Shown here in pieces: positions 1 to 17,265 of a DNA stretch of 64,000 nt (positions within the stretch are counted from its first letter, which is position 1; every line of letters begins with the position of its first letter). The stretch spans positions 1-64,000 of the forward strand of contig NW_027508268.1 in assembly GCF_947623445.1 (NCBI RefSeq), written 5' to 3'. Under the pieces are notes generated by a model. It saw only the letters and a list, made by a program, of their open reading frames with translations, had not been told where the DNA came from and searched no databases. Source of the stretch: Clavelina lepadiformis (lineage: Eukaryota; Chordata; Ascidiacea; Aplousobranchia; Clavelinidae). Made by a program: the position numbers and the translations under genes.

Positions 1-141
1 CCACTTTACACATTAAGTTACCACGATGACAAATAAAAATAAGGATTTTATTTATCAATGAAATAAAGGTATTGCAACAAACAATGCAAAAATGTGTGAA
101 TGAGCTTCTTTGAAGCTTTTTGGCCTGTGGAGTGTTACAAC

Positions 142-582
142 TAGAGGTGTACTGAAATTTTAGCAGTCTGAATTTATTCAACTGAATTGGGTAAAAATAC
201 CCACATTCGATATTTGACGGAAAAGTGAATAGTTATGATAATTCTAAAAACCTCTAAAAACAATCATTTATTACAGGAAACTATAACAATAGCGGATATA
301 AGAGTTGTTGAACGTAATGTCAGGAAAGCTGTATAAGTAATTTATTTATGTAACTTTCTGTTGCAAGTTACATCTAAGTACTAGTATATGTCAGTTCAAC
401 TATTGTATTTCCTTAAGCATACACTGGTAAGCTACGGTTTATAGGCATTGTTTTTTCACCCTTATGATACGAATACTTGCAATACTAAATTGCATGACCC
501 GCCTGAAATAATTCAGTTCCTTTTTCCAAAAATAAATTCAGTTTCGGACCAAATCCAAAAAACATGATTCAGTACACCCCTA
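142..582. mobile_element. hAT-type non-autonomous element (441 bp)
   Basis: The ends are inverted copies of TAGRGGTGTACTGAA (left TAGAGG, right CCCCTA). They are flanked by near-identical 8-bp duplications, gttacaac at 134-141 and attacaac at 583-590 (7 of 8 match). An 8-bp duplication with short TIRs beginning YAGRGG is the hAT superfamily signature. There is no transposase reading frame inside, so it is a MITE-like derivative. Confidence 0.8.
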
Positions 583-981
583 ATTACAACAACACCCTCA
601 GCATTGAAAAGAATATTTTGTTTGCTTAAAATCACTTTGCACAAAAACAAACGATTTCTCATTAGTGTGCTTTCTTAATTTGTTTATAGACTAATCTGCA
701 AGTTTATTTTTTCTCTGATTCTTTCCATTCTCTCTGTAAGTATCTTTGAAATAAATCTCATGTCAAAGTTGCATTAGACACAACTTGAGAAAGTGCAATG
801 AACAAGTTTACTAAGTACCATCTGTTATAAACAAACCTCTAACCATTGCTACAGTGAAAGCTATAAGTTGAATCGTTGATTAATGACTTAAGAGAATATG
901 CCATGTGAGCAGTATTTCCAATGTGTGAAAAAAGTTGTTATTTTGCCATCTTATTGTAAGCAGTTATTAATGTCATACAAC

Positions 982-1155
982 CAGGTTTTTTTTTTAAGGT
1001 TTGGTTTGGGTGACCGCTAAGTAGTTTTAAGAGACCGCAAGTGTTTCATTTAAATACCAAAAAATAGCCTGTAGTTGCAAGTCCAAATTTCGGGAAACCG
1101 CTGGAGAAATTTGGGGGACCGTTTCGGTCCCCCAAAACACCTTAAAAAAACACTG
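982..1155. mobile_element. hAT-type MITE (174 bp)
   Basis: The left end is CAGGTTTTTTTTTTAAGG and the right end, reverse complemented, is CAGTGTTTTTTTAAGGTG. A perfect 8-bp duplication catacaac flanks it at 974-981 and 1156-1163. The interior has a short GC-richer segment (gaccg...cggtcc) and no coding capacity. Confidence 0.87.
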
Positions 1156-1163
1156 CATACAAC

Positions 1164-3357
1164 CATAGTGTTAAATCAACCTGCTTTACACACCACCGAT
1201 TCATAAATTTTGGCATTGAATAACTGCTGTATGATGGCCATGCAAAATTTTATTCTCCAGGGCAGTTTAACATAATAAGGTAGGATACTATGTATGTCGA
1301 CATATAAACTCACTTAGTCAAACAATCCAGTTAAAAAAGTATTACAAGTAATAACCAGTGCATATGTTGCATTTCAAATTATGTCACAACAGACACTAAC
1401 AAAGCTACTACACAGATGGCACCTCACCTATTGAGAGAGCTCACTTGATCATTTTTGTTGAAAAAAATGGGAAAATGAAGTTATTAACTGCTGACTGCAA
1501 GTAATTGTTTTCATTATTAGGGGAATAAGGTTGATTACCAAGACACAAGCAAGTAGCAGTCACTTAATTCTGGGCCCACTACAATAAAAAATTACAAACA
1601 CTCATTACAAATTATAAACACTCTCTGATTACAAATAAATTATGTTTCAAAACTTGTTGAATTGTTACACCACGTTGATAATTTGGACTACATGACACCA
1701 TGAGGTGGCAAGCAAAACTGTTGAACTACTACTACAGTATTGTACTTAATTTAGCTACATTATTCACGTTAACACACAGCAGATTTGTTCTCTAATCCAA
1801 AAATTGTCATTGTTGTTGACCATTAGATTGCACAATCTGATGGAACGTTATTAAGCTTGCAAAACTATGCCATACTCCAGTCAGCTATTTCCAATTAAAT
1901 GGAAGAATTAACAATTCTAACTTGATTTATAGTCCTTAACTTTCTGACCAAATCTTTTATACAGTAGAACTTGCCTATAATGGCACTTCAAGGAGCATTG
2001 GACTTATGCGAACTGCCATTGTAAATGAATCACTAGCATAAGCAAAACTATGGCAAAAATGAATTTTTATTAAATGTTAAGCTGCCACACAGTAATTAAG
2101 GTAAAAAGTAATTAAGTAAAACACAAAGTTCCGCAAAACTTTCAAGCAATTTTAAAAAGAAAAGATTTCTATGAATGATTCAAATATCCATATAAAAATT
2201 TCAGTTTGCACAAAATGTGCAGTAAGTGTGATGACAAAAACACCAACAGTGTTTTAAATTTTTGCTTAGGAGGGGTACAAATGCACTTGCAAATATAGAA
2301 ATATCGTTTGTTAAGATCATGGTCTGAAAGTGGAAAATTAATATGAAAATTTCGTTATCAAGAACAAAAGAACTTTGAGGGAAAACAAACCTTGTTGATT
2401 TAGTTGAATTGCTATTATATAAGATACCGATCCAAGCAGACTTAAATGTATGTGTTTTGTCAAGACCAAAGAAATTGTGCCAATAAAGACAAAAAGCAAA
2501 TATGCATGTTGCAGAGCTATTCTACTGTGGGGGAGTTGTTCTACTATTTTACTTTTAAGGGAATTCAACTATAGTGTTTTTATCGGTCACAAGGTTCAGT
2601 AAAAAAGATAGCAAGCCAGTTATCTAAAATACTATCAAAAAGCCTGAACTATGAAATTTCATACAATTAGGAATAGCCATTACCATTTGCTATTTCTTGG
2701 TCAAAATGCTTTGATATTTTTCTGGTATTACTGACATAGGGTAGGTCTTTAGCTTCACATAATAACGAAAAAGTACGGCAACTGTTACAAAAAATTTCAA
2801 AACTCTGACAAACAAAAGACTTCAATTGAACTGGAGCTATAACAAAAATACCATACTGAATGCATACTTCCCGAAAATGCTTCAAGTCACTGAATTTGTG
2901 CCAATTCTGACAGGTTTCTTGTGTTTTGGCTAAAACTGTGCCAATGCTGTTGTTATTGAAGATAATTAATTCGAAAATTCAATGATGCACAAAACTATTA
3001 TAAAAAAATTCTTTCTATATATTTAATTCCTTTAAAGCGGAAAAAAACCGAGTTTACAACTCTGACTAACTCTTGTAACAAAATTTAAAAAAGAATCACA
3101 TGAGATAAAAACCTAATAATTCTTATGTAATGTTCATGACTGAGTATATCATGCCAGCCAAGCATTGTCAACATAAAACCAAAAGGAAGAATTAATTACA
3201 GACAGTAAACAAATGTGAATCAAAGCTCTAGGGATACAATATACAGTTCATAATAATATTATCATTGCCCTAATTATTTTGTTTGATGTGTTTGAGGATA
3301 AAAAGACTATATTTTTCCAACCCACACCATAACTTCATTAATGAGATAGTCACCAAC
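1164..3357. other. Non-coding stretch, intron or 3' side of the DCX-domain gene
   Basis: I see no convincing exon here on either strand. If the doublecortin-domain gene continues in the minus direction, this is intron, because the second DC domain is not present. At 1963 a solitary pogo-like terminus (TA followed by CAGTAGAACTTGCC) is visible without a matching right end. Confidence 0.5.
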
Positions 3358-4384
3358 CTGTTGTCGCAACTTTAGTGAGGATGAACTGCAAGTTCGAACA
3401 TTGGCACACCAGTTTGGGTTAGTGTTCTGTGCATAATTAATTTTCTTATAAAAATCACTTGACGAGCAGACGTAGCTTTCTCCTACAATGGAAAGTGTTG
3501 AGAATGACTGATGAAGCAAAATGGCAATTAGTATGGAATGTGAATATGACTAAGTAGGCTACTCTTACAGGCAGACATACAGGCATTTGATCATAAGTAG
3601 ATTGTTAGGGTTGTACCTTTATAGTTGTATAATCAGTACATCCTCATACCTTGTTCGAACTCATGAATTGAATTTATCTTTTTCAAACCATCTACAGAAA
3701 AGATGAACCGTACACCTTGGGGTAGATTAACGTTATCTGTTAGACGGCTGGTGAGATCAGACAACAACATATCAAATGAACGAAGTTTTGTGCTGGACAT
3801 TGCATAAACAAGTCCCGGATGGAATCTATCTCCGTTGCGGTAAAATCTAACCTGAATGAGTACAAGAACAGTATTTTTAGTATGAAATTTAAAAACGTTA
3901 ACCAAAACTTCGTTACATAAAAACTAATTAACTTTTATGCAGCTACTACATGAGTATGGTGATATGGTAGCTAGTGGCATAAAGTGTTATTTCAAGGACA
4001 TGTTAATTTTTACCTCATTTTTACCAAGATTTGAACAACAAATACCAACACAAAAATCAAATAACTCTTATCTAAGTATAGTAAATAGACAAGTATCACA
4101 ATAATACATGCCACGCTTAGGGCATAACAATCCATGTGTTGGTTTCAGGTTAAAGCATAATTAGCTTCTTTCATGAAAGATAAGACAATTAAATAGTAAA
4201 AACACCAAAAAATACAAGAAAAGGGGGAAACAAAAAAACACAAAGCTCTAGCTTTATTATTCCATACGACCAAAATTTTATAGAAACCTTTTTGGCTTTT
4301 TTCTCATCACACAGCTGCTGTAAAGATCTTGAATGGTATAAGCTGGCATTGGCACTATGAGCTGAACTTTCAGGAAAACCTAGA
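3358..4384 (-). CDS. DCLK: Doublecortin-domain protein (DCX/DCLK family), partial 5' part
   Basis: Three coding exons read in phase on the minus strand: 4384-4288, 3851-3650 and 3482-3358. The first ends in DEKKAKK, directly before the DC domain as in vertebrate DCX and DCLK. The next two encode the first doublecortin domain, with [19 protein letters not shown] and [14 protein letters not shown] followed by [10 protein letters not shown]. Family members bind and stabilise microtubules through tandem DC domains; DCLK proteins add a kinase domain. The second DC domain and any kinase domain are not in the window, so the gene runs off the left edge and DCX versus DCLK cannot be decided. The initiating exon lies upstream of 4384 and was not found. 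Splice sites are canonical GT-AG and phases agree across all three exons. Confidence 0.9.
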
Positions 4385-6120
4385 CTGATGTAAAGCAAAA
4401 ACAAGTTGAAAATATATCATACTACAGTGGAAAACTTTATTATTCCAAGGTAAATCTACTAAGAGATTTGTATCATCATTTTATGTAAAATGGGACTAAA
4501 ATAACAGAAAGAATCCTCCCATTGTTTATAAGGATAATTCAAACTTGTAAACTGAAAGTTCTCTTTAAAGTTCTCTTTAAAGTTAAATATAGCAAAAAAG
4601 AACAAAAAGATGTCGTGAATTCACTAAAATAGCATAAAAATGGAACATATTTTGATTCATAAGTTTAACTATTTTAATAACATTGTCATTATATCTAATT
4701 ATTGATATTCTATTTAAGGTAACTTTTAGTTTAATAGGGATTTTTTTGAGTCGACCTTTATGATTATCGGATTTGCATGAAGGTGAATAATTAATAATTT
4801 AATCATCCTCACGGCAGATCCCTAGTACTTAGCATAATGCCTTGTTAAAATTTTAATTGTTTGTGTGTCTTTTCTTTCAACCAGTTGCATGTCTCAAATA
4901 AGCCAATCAAATATTCACTTTCATTTTTTTACTTTGGCGCATCTTTAATACAAGTATGTTTATAAATACCTTGAATATGCCAATGCAAAATTTGAAGCTT
5001 TGTACACTGATACAAAGTTTTTAAAAAATCAATGTCAACAACTTAGCCGGAGCAAACTACGAAAACATACATGTTTCTTACCTATTTCTTGTCTTCCTTG
5101 GACGAGTAAAGGGTTGGGTGATGAAACTAAAATTATGTGGCATAATAATATTTCTTAAGAGCTTTCAAAATACTAAGAACGAAAAATAAAGTGCTAACCA
5201 TTATTGAGTGATAAAATAATAATTCCATCGGCAAATAAATTATAACACATTGTTTAGGAGCTAATTGGCCCAAATTTCCAATGTACCCCATAAATATTTT
5301 CAAATCAAACTTTTGCTCCATTTGGACAGTACAGCTGCAGTAAACAATCATAATGGAAAGTGGGGCAAACACACACATAAGACTCTAACATGCATGCCAA
5401 AATGTATCTTGCATGCATTAATTTACAATAGACAAACATAAAGTTAAATTTGTCTTCTTTAATTTTAATCTATAATACATAGAGAATCAACGCAGTTCAG
5501 TGTACACCAAGCTTTTAGCTTTTTCGAGCATGTATTCCAGTCAAAATCTGCCAAACTTTTCAGTCCATGTAAACATGAAATCCTCAAAGCTCATTGCACA
5601 AAATCCTTTAAATCATCACAATAAGACGTTTTTTTTAACTGAACAATGAACACTTTATTGCAATTTATGGGTGTCTCCAGAACAATATGGGTTGCACGTT
5701 CAATTGGATCTAAAATAGACAAAAGAGGAGAAAAAAGATCTGGATAAAAAAAGATTAATTTCATTTGACTAAGAAACAGGGAGAATTTATTTTTGCCAAT
5801 AGCATACCACATTATGGAGCAAACTAATAGCCTACAGGCTATCGCCATGCAACGTAAAATATAAATGAACATTCATCTTCAATCAACGCAACAACAAGAT
5901 CACCAGAAGATTCTATTTACTGCTGTTTAAAACAAAACCTAAATTTGATAACAGCCCTTAGGGAAGTTTATGGGGCGTGGTCCTAGGTTTCAAACAGTGA
6001 ACAAACCTAACCAGCAGACAAACCTACGACAATAATCTGCCTTAACGCTTGGCCAGTAGTTCTAACAGGAACAGCTGGGATAATTGTGGCTCTTAGTAAG
6101 GGGAAACACCTGAATCAGTA
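4385..6120. other. Stretch upstream of the DCX exons, no recognised gene
   Basis: This should contain the missing first exon(s) of the doublecortin gene on the minus strand, but I could not identify one. A minus-strand frame ending near 5591 reads as a plausible peptide of about 40 residues after a TAG acceptor near 5710. It has no recognisable homology, so I did not call it. Confidence 0.4.
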
Positions 6121-6175
6121 AACAATATTTAGATCTAGTATGGAAGTGCACCACCACCTCAAAGTTACTAAATTA

Positions 6176-6353
6176 TGACGTCACTAATCATTATGACGTT
6201 GTCATATTGTAGGGTCAAAAATAGATGACGTCATAAAAAAGTGTCATTCTACGTTATCAACTTCCGGGGGAAATTCCCTTCTAAATTTGAAAAACGCGTT
6301 TTACGAGCCTATAACACCACTTTAATAAACAAAATCCTAAAAATTTATGACGT
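6176..6353. promoter_or_regulatory. Cluster of CRE-like TGACGT sites
   Basis: Two perfect palindromic TGACGTCA motifs lie at 6176-6183 and 6226-6233. Half-site TGACGT motifs lie at 6194 and 6348. TGACGTCA is the consensus for CREB/ATF bZIP factors. No adjacent first exon is recognised, so a regulatory role is inferred only from the density of the motif. Confidence 0.3.
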
Positions 6354-6394
6354 ACGTCTTGACCCAGATCTTCAACGTGCAAAAATATCTACAC

Positions 6395-6718
6395 AAGGGT
6401 TATTCAATGAGGGAGAGATCGCCTCCCCAAGGTGCAATTGTGACAATTTTTGAACTAGAGGGGCGACTTTTTTTCTTTAAGGAGGTGGAAGATGCTGTTA
6501 TAATTGCTGTTATAATTATGCATATGTTATTAACCGCGCTATTATTTCATAAGATCATACTTGCTTTGTTTTTAATTGTTCTTTCTCTTTTGTGATAATT
6601 TCAAGGAATATTGTACATCGCAAAAAGCAAATATATTCGTAGAAAAATTATCATAGGGCGATTTTGACCCAGAAATCCGAAAAAGGGGTGATTTCACAAA
6701 AAAGGTTAAAGACCACTG
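6395..6718. mobile_element. hAT-type non-autonomous element (324 bp)
   Basis: The right end is a clear hAT terminus (reverse complement CAGTGGTCTTTAACC). A perfect 8-bp duplication atctacac occurs at 6387-6394 and 6719-6726. The left TIR is degenerate (AAGGGTTATTCAA), so it is an older copy. Subterminal GGGGCGA-type tracts are typical of this group. Confidence 0.75.
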
Positions 6719-7717
6719 ATCTACACCTTAACCTAACCATAACACCTTCAAAATGAAACTGAAAAGTAAAACACACACATCTAAAAACACAATTTAAAAT
6801 AAAACGTTTGTTTGGAGTGGTAGGCTATATTTCAATTAATACTCAGCAAAGGACAATTAAAACATACACAAATAAAGTATAAGAACCTCCCTGCGTCTTG
6901 GTTGTTGTTCGATGGAAATTGCGACACCACATGGTAAGAAATTACGTGTTTAACATAGGACAAGTTTCACAATCGGTACATGGAATGAAATCTGTGTTGG
7001 GTGTTTGTCAAAGTAAAATTCATCGACCGCGAGGTAAAGTCTTCCCGATTCCAACAATACCAAGTTTGTTTAAAAACGGTCATGTATGAGAGTAGCTATG
7101 CAACGACACTCAGGGTCACTTCCATAGTTCCCTACTTCCTTGAGCACATCCATACTACGAGCTCCATGCATTTTAAACGGCGATGAGAGTGGTGGAATAC
7201 GTTCCAAGTAACCTTCGGGATCGGTGGTATAGTCTACTTAGTAACTACGACAGACTCGACCAATATTTACCGGGGTAGTGTCAAAACCTGTTCCCCGTCC
7301 AAAACCTACCCCCCATCGTGAAGTTATAAATTTTATTCTGATTATGAGTTTGAATCAGTAGAAGTAGAGTGCTAGCGCAGTTAGAATGATGAATATTAAA
7401 CACTGGCAAATTGCACATTGAGCCAAATTGAAAATAAAAATTGAAAGCTTAACATCTTCATAATAACTATGTAAGCTAACACTCAGCAGTCAAATAAACA
7501 GTTATGAATAAACAAAGTATAAACAGCAAACAAACAGCTACATTTTACTGATCTATCCTCAGTCAACTGTATTTATACTCATCACAACTGTTGTCTTTTA
7601 GAAAGAATTGCCGAGAACTTAAAAAAAATGGAACAAGAACTATTCGATACTGTATTATATTGTTTATTTTTCGTCATTGCCTTTGCGGGAACGAATAATA
7701 AAATGCTAACAATTAGA

Positions 7718-8030
7718 CCGTGGTTTCCAATCAGGAGTCCACGGACCTCTTGGGGGACCGTGATAAGGTTGCAGGGGGTCCGTGAGTGCACTGGAAATTG
7801 ACAGAATTAAATAACAAATTCAAATAATTTCACGTGGATGTAAGGCAACAACTCGTAGGTACGAAAATAATGTAGCGCCGTCAATTGTTTCCATATTTGG
7901 TTAAGAGATTTGATTTGTTTTTTTTTTGCTGATTGTGACGCTTAATCTATAAGTCTTGAAAATTTAGGGGTCCGTAAGCTTGATAATATTTTGAAAGGGG
8001 TCAGTTATTAAAAAAGTTTGGGAACCGCTG
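7718..8030. mobile_element. hAT-type non-autonomous element (about 313 bp)
   Basis: The left end CCGTGGTTTCCAATC and right end (reverse complement CAGCGGTTCCCAAACTTT) form an imperfect TIR. Both sides carry GGTCC tracts (ggagtccacgg, ggggtccg). The flanks share attaga (caattaga and cattagag), consistent with a decayed 8-bp duplication. There is no coding capacity. Confidence 0.65.
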
Positions 8031-8579
8031 CATTAGAGCGTGATAAAATAACGATTTCACCGACAAACAATGAGCGGATAGAAGTAGCAACGCCCAAACG
8101 CTTAAAACGTGCAAGAATAATGCAACTAAATAATAATGATTGATTGATGATGATTTTATGCTTTTAAATCGTTGATTGTATTATTTTGGTCGTAAATTCG
8201 TTAAAATTAGGAACTATTTTGTGGGTTTGGTGGCCATGCTAACCTACCATCTTATTGCACAATTCCATTATTGCTATCTTGCATGTTTTAAGCGTGTGTT
8301 TTATTGTGCTATAACAACAACGGTAAGCATCCTAATATTCGCTCCGCACAGTTAATAGCGAAGAATAAACAATACAAAAAATAAACTTAATGCTTAGTAC
8401 GGCCATTAAATCCAACATACCACATTTACAATGGTTAAATCCATATACGGAAATACTCGAGTGGGGTTTTTAGAAAGACTTGACTTGTGTTTTAGTGTTT
8501 ATAAAAGACTGAAGTTCACTTGTCTTAACATGGAAATTGACTTCGGAAATTGACTCGGTTGACTTCACTTCATATCTGA

Positions 8580-9070
8580 CAAGTACTGAGTGGTAAATCA
8601 TTTAAAAGTCAGGCTGTAGCTTACTGAAGGAGTAGCCCTACGCCTACAGCAAATGAACCATGCATGTGATTATTTTGCCATATTATGGAACCTGGTTAAA
8701 AGTTGGGGAACGAGGATAGCCTAAGATAGATAAAAGAAAGTTAAATTCAAATAGGTCTATTTTCGGCTCAAAATAATATGGAACCGCAGATACCGGATAG
8801 TAATAAATAAGGCTGTCGTGACGGTGACGTCACGAGTTGTTTTCGAAATGCTGAAATTTTGTTTTGGGATTTTGCAATTCCGTTGTTGATCAAACTTAAA
8901 TTCTCCTTAATGACGTTCAGATAAATCTCCTCGCTTGAATTGGTGTGCCATATATATACTGTTGTAATGTTTGCAATCTTTCTTTTACCCTTTCACTTGT
9001 TACGACAGCGCATTGTAGCATTCAGTAAGCTTTACCCAAAGGTGAAAGCCTTTGTGTCTGATAATAAATA
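8580..9070 (+). repeat. Dispersed repeat, fullest copy (about 490 bp)
   Basis: Two other places in the window carry diverged inverted copies of parts of this block. The 5' part (for example TTTTGCCATATTATGG and AAATAGGTCTATTTT) recurs at 16080-16880. The 3' part (for example TTCTCCTTAATGACGT and AAAGCCTTTGTGTCT) recurs at 20440-20700. No TIR or open frame was recognised, so the class is unknown. A TGACGTCA motif lies near 8825. Confidence 0.65.
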
Positions 9071-9745
9071 AAATGGGAACTTTATCGTCTAGTAATATGC
9101 ATTGTCACGCCGTTCGAGAAATTATAACATCGAGTCAGAAGAAAAACAATGTATCAATTCAACCATCCTTGCCAGTTATCTGTCATACCGTATTGATTAT
9201 TTTTTCGCCATTGACTTTCTAGGCCTGTAGCTTTCACCACCCTGTCCGCTAGGTAGCGACAGGACGACGTGTTTATTTGCCTGAAGAATTATCATTTTTT
9301 GATTTTATTCCTTGTTCGCAATTTGTCTGACAAGGAGGAATACAGACGATCTTTTTTGAGACGTCTCTCCACATCAAGTTATGCCTGTGCTGGTTTAGTG
9401 ACGTATTAAGTTACAAATTGTGTACGTTATTAAGAAAGTTGTATTGTCTTTAGCTAGGATATGTCATTCAGACATTCGTAGGCATATTTGCGTTATTATG
9501 TCAGACAAGTCTTGAAAAGTAAAATAGTTAGCTGGATTATAAACAATAGTTCTATTACATGCACAAAGACATTCCGCTATATATGTATGTGTGTGCTGTT
9601 CCTGATCCATGATTGCGACTAACCTGTTATTATTTTATTGGCAAATAAGGTGTCCCTATAACGATAATTAATGGAACTGACTACACTCCTCGTTGCAGCA
9701 TAGGTTACTACTGTTACGGTACCTGAGACATCAGATACATTACAA

Positions 9746-10236
9746 CAGGGGTTCCCAACCTTTTTATGTTCTCGTACCACTTAGCCACCACGGATTGTCA
9801 ACACGTACCACTATTTGCAAAAATGTAATATATATATATAATATACAAAAATGTAATGCTGTTCAGGATTCAGCCACTACACGTCGGAAAACCAACATCA
9901 GAATAAACGCAATTCTGCAATTGCACAGACCACATTGCACACGTAATAGTTTCGTCACAGACACCATTCACATTGCACACATAATAGTTTCGTCACAGAC
10001 ACCATTTAGTTCGCACACCAGCATTGTATTAATAACAATGACAGCAGGGAGCAAGATCGACAAAAGTAGCTTACTGAGTGCAGAGAATTTAGTACGGAAA
10101 GAAATAAAAGTGTTGTTCGCATATTTTAGCAACTCAAAATTAAATTGTTATACTACAGTACTATATATCGCATGCAACGGAGAGCTGCTCGCGTACCACC
10201 TGAAAAGCTCCGCGCACCACCGGTTGGAAACCCCTG
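9746..10236. mobile_element. hAT-type non-autonomous element (491 bp)
   Basis: The termini CAGGGGTTCCCAACC and (reverse complement) CAGGGGTTTCCAACC are flanked by a perfect 8-bp duplication cattacaa at 9738-9745 and 10237-10244. Inside is a 38-bp tandem duplication (units from 9931 and 9969, sharing the core taatagtttcgtcacag). A 204-codon open frame crosses the element but resembles no transposase and is taken as chance. Confidence 0.9.
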
Positions 10237-10492
10237 CATTACAATTATGGTACATTAGAACAACAGAATGGGTTTCTTTTGATATATCCCATAGCCATGG
10301 TAGCTAATAGTGTAATGATCTAAAGCCGTTACCGTAGCAAGCTCATAATGGTGGAAGCTTAAAGTATGGCTGCAAAATGTAGTAATAAAAACTTAGCTAA
10401 GTGTTTGGGACATTTTATAAAATAAGAAAATCCGAACGCCATTTTGATATGGTGCCCCTAGACTAAATAAAATATATTTGAAGCCACTGAAG

Positions 10493-10498
10493 TTTATT
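10493..10498 (-). terminator. Probable poly(A) signal of beta-tubulin
   Basis: AATAAA on the minus strand, about 100 bases downstream of the beta-tubulin stop codon at 10595. It is called from position and motif only. Confidence 0.5.
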
Positions 10499-10594
10499 TA
10501 AATTTGGTAAAGGTGATTTAACCAAAAATGATACCACACACTTTTCAACTGCTATTTTAAGAAATTATTAATACATTGTTTCTGCAATTTTCTT

Positions 10595-15255
<4,661 letters not shown>

Positions 15256-15470
15256 TTATTTATAACAAAGATGTAAAACGCCAAAATACTTAATCTGAAA
15301 AATTCTCGTTCAGATAACAAAGACTACTGCAAGTGCCACAACAAACTACGACCTAATAAACTAAAACGATGTTAACCTTTTACCAATTCGATAAAACCTA
15401 AAATCAAATCAAATTTGTACTGCCGATTTTCTGGCATCCGTAAATCCAGAATGTTATTTGATTGGAGCAG

Positions 15471-15495
15471 GTAACAATAAGATTTTTCCTATTGG
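15471..15495 (-). promoter_or_regulatory. Two CCAAT boxes upstream of beta-tubulin
   Basis: On the minus strand CCAAT occurs at 15495-15491 and 15475-15471, about 230-250 bases upstream of the beta-tubulin start codon. Spacing and orientation would suit a promoter element, but no TATA box or transcription start could be fixed. Confidence 0.3.
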
Positions 15496-16079
15496 TGTTT
15501 TTAAATAGTTGCAGACTACGTCACCTGAGGACACCCTACGTCAGAGAGCCTACGACATCTTATATTACAAAAATATTTTCGTTTTTATCAGCAAGACTCA
15601 GAAGATAAAGCAATAAAGTTGTTGGTTGTTTTTATAAAAGCGAAAGTAAATCAAGGTAGCACTTTAAAGGTTAATTATAAGTAATTAACAGGGGACTTCG
15701 CAAAGTTTCTTCGTTTCTTCAGGTGTAACGAAAGACACCAAAGATTTCATTGTTGCAATGCTAAAATATGCTGGGAAACAAGAATGGCAATAGAGTGGAC
15801 GTTTTGCACAAAAAAACGCTTGAATTAAGATTTTGGTAACGTGACACTTGTTGAAGAATACCAGCTGTTTTGCCCAAAGTTAATAGAAAAACACATGTTA
15901 ATGTTTTTAATTAACTTTGGTTTTGCCTATCTTTAGCAATGCAGACTTCTTTTTAGTTGGTTTTCTCTACGTTAAACAACAGTAAGCTTTCAAAGTTTGT
16001 TTATATTTTGGATAGACAACATACATAGGCTATAATTTTTCCATTTCAATTAATAACATTAAGAGACATTCGCTTGGTC

Positions 16080-16880
16080 TATTCTATATCACCGTTTGCT
16101 GGTAATACGATATCTACGGTACCGTACAATATTGAGTTAATTTCAAGCCTAAAATAGACCTATTTGATTTGAACTTTCTTTTATCTTTGTTTAACTAGGT
16201 TGTCCTCTTTCAGTAACTTTTCCCTTTGCCCCATAATATGGCAAAAGAATCACAGGATTCATTTGTTTGTTGTAGGCTTGCGTGGCATTTTCCAAGTTCA
16301 TTACACCACTTCTTGTAACGTGTTTTCTATCTCGTGATTAACATTTTTGATAAAAGCTTGAATTGATGATGAATATGTAATTATTTGTTTTGAACAAATT
16401 CGTGAGAAAATTTTTGTAGTAATCTAACAATGCTTATCACGGGCTACATTTCAACTCCTCATTTTCACAATATAAAAGCGCTTGCTTTTGCGAACGCTTT
16501 AATGCGAACAGAGAGCCTTAGATGACCGAATCACCAGAACGAACGTCTGTCGGACTTGGAGAAAAAAACTCTAATAAACTAGTCAAACGGCCTTTTTTGA
16601 AGATGCGACTCGCTTAATTACCTTGCGTAAAACCATGTGCATAATTTCAAATAAACACCTTCCCTTGTAAATGTATTTGTTGAAATTTGTAGTTAACTGA
16701 CGGCCACTGTGTTAGTGTTAGATAATTCTAACTGCACGCAAGAACTATGGAGTTAGGTTCTTATAACATGTTAATTTAATAAAGAAACTGTTTATGCCTT
16801 AAACTAACCTCTTCAAGCTTATAGGTGGTATGCCTACTCCTCCAATAGGCTACGGCCTGACTTTTTAATGGTTTGGAACC
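16080..16880 (-). repeat. Split inverted copy of the 8580-9070 repeat
   Basis: Read on the minus strand, 16880-16810 matches the start of the 8580-9070 repeat (AAAAGTCAGGC, GGAGTAG). From 16260 to about 16080 it matches the next part (TTTTGCCATATTATGG, AAATAGGTCTATTTT). About 550 bases lie between these blocks and are absent from the copy at 8.6 kb, so this copy carries an insertion or the other a deletion. Confidence 0.5.
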
Positions 16881-16989
16881 CAAGACTTGTCGTTTGTCGA
16901 AATGCATGTGAGACAAGTTACAACACACCTAACATAGTCTTGAAAAGTTATGTGAGAGTTTTACTTTGCTTTAAGTGCACATTACATCA

Positions 16990-17265
16990 GGGTTTGAGTA
17001 CCAAAGGCCAAATGTGAACCGGATTCGAATTCCAGTTGCGCTACCATTGTAATTTCCTTAAGCAAGGTGCAAACAATGCTTATGTTTAATGGTCTCGATG
17101 AACAGTGTGAAATTCGGATAAGACCAAAAAATTTATAATATAATAACAAATGCGTGTATCAATCAGAACTTGTTCAAAGACAAGATTGATAGCGAAGGCT
17201 TGAGCGCCGAGGAATCATTGCCGACTTAAAGTTGTAGAAAAACTTTCCTCAGTGATACTATACCA
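16990..17265 (+). repeat. tRNA-derived SINE copy with B box
   Basis: A B-box-like GGATTCGAATTCC (17021-17033) is followed by the family's signature GCTACCATTGTAATTTCC, TTAAGCAAGGTGCAAA and AACAATGCTTAT. The 3' body runs at about 17160-17262 (cagaacttgttcaaagacaa ... aactttcctcag). This is the best full-length copy in the window. Confidence 0.7.

Noticed and set aside
5591..5872. A 93-codon minus-strand frame with the peptide ERATHIVLETPINCNKVFI.
   Set aside because: It is preceded by a plausible acceptor but there is no homology I recognise and no partner exon. It was left out as unsupported.
9693..10307. A 204-codon open frame on the plus strand.
   Set aside because: It covers the hAT element at 9746-10236 and both its TIRs, has no recognisable domain, and gains length from the 38-bp tandem repeat.
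16468..16520. A TATAAAAG box with a GC-richer stretch downstream on the plus strand.
   Set aside because: No coding exon follows within several kilobases, and the motif alone is expected by chance in AT-rich DNA.
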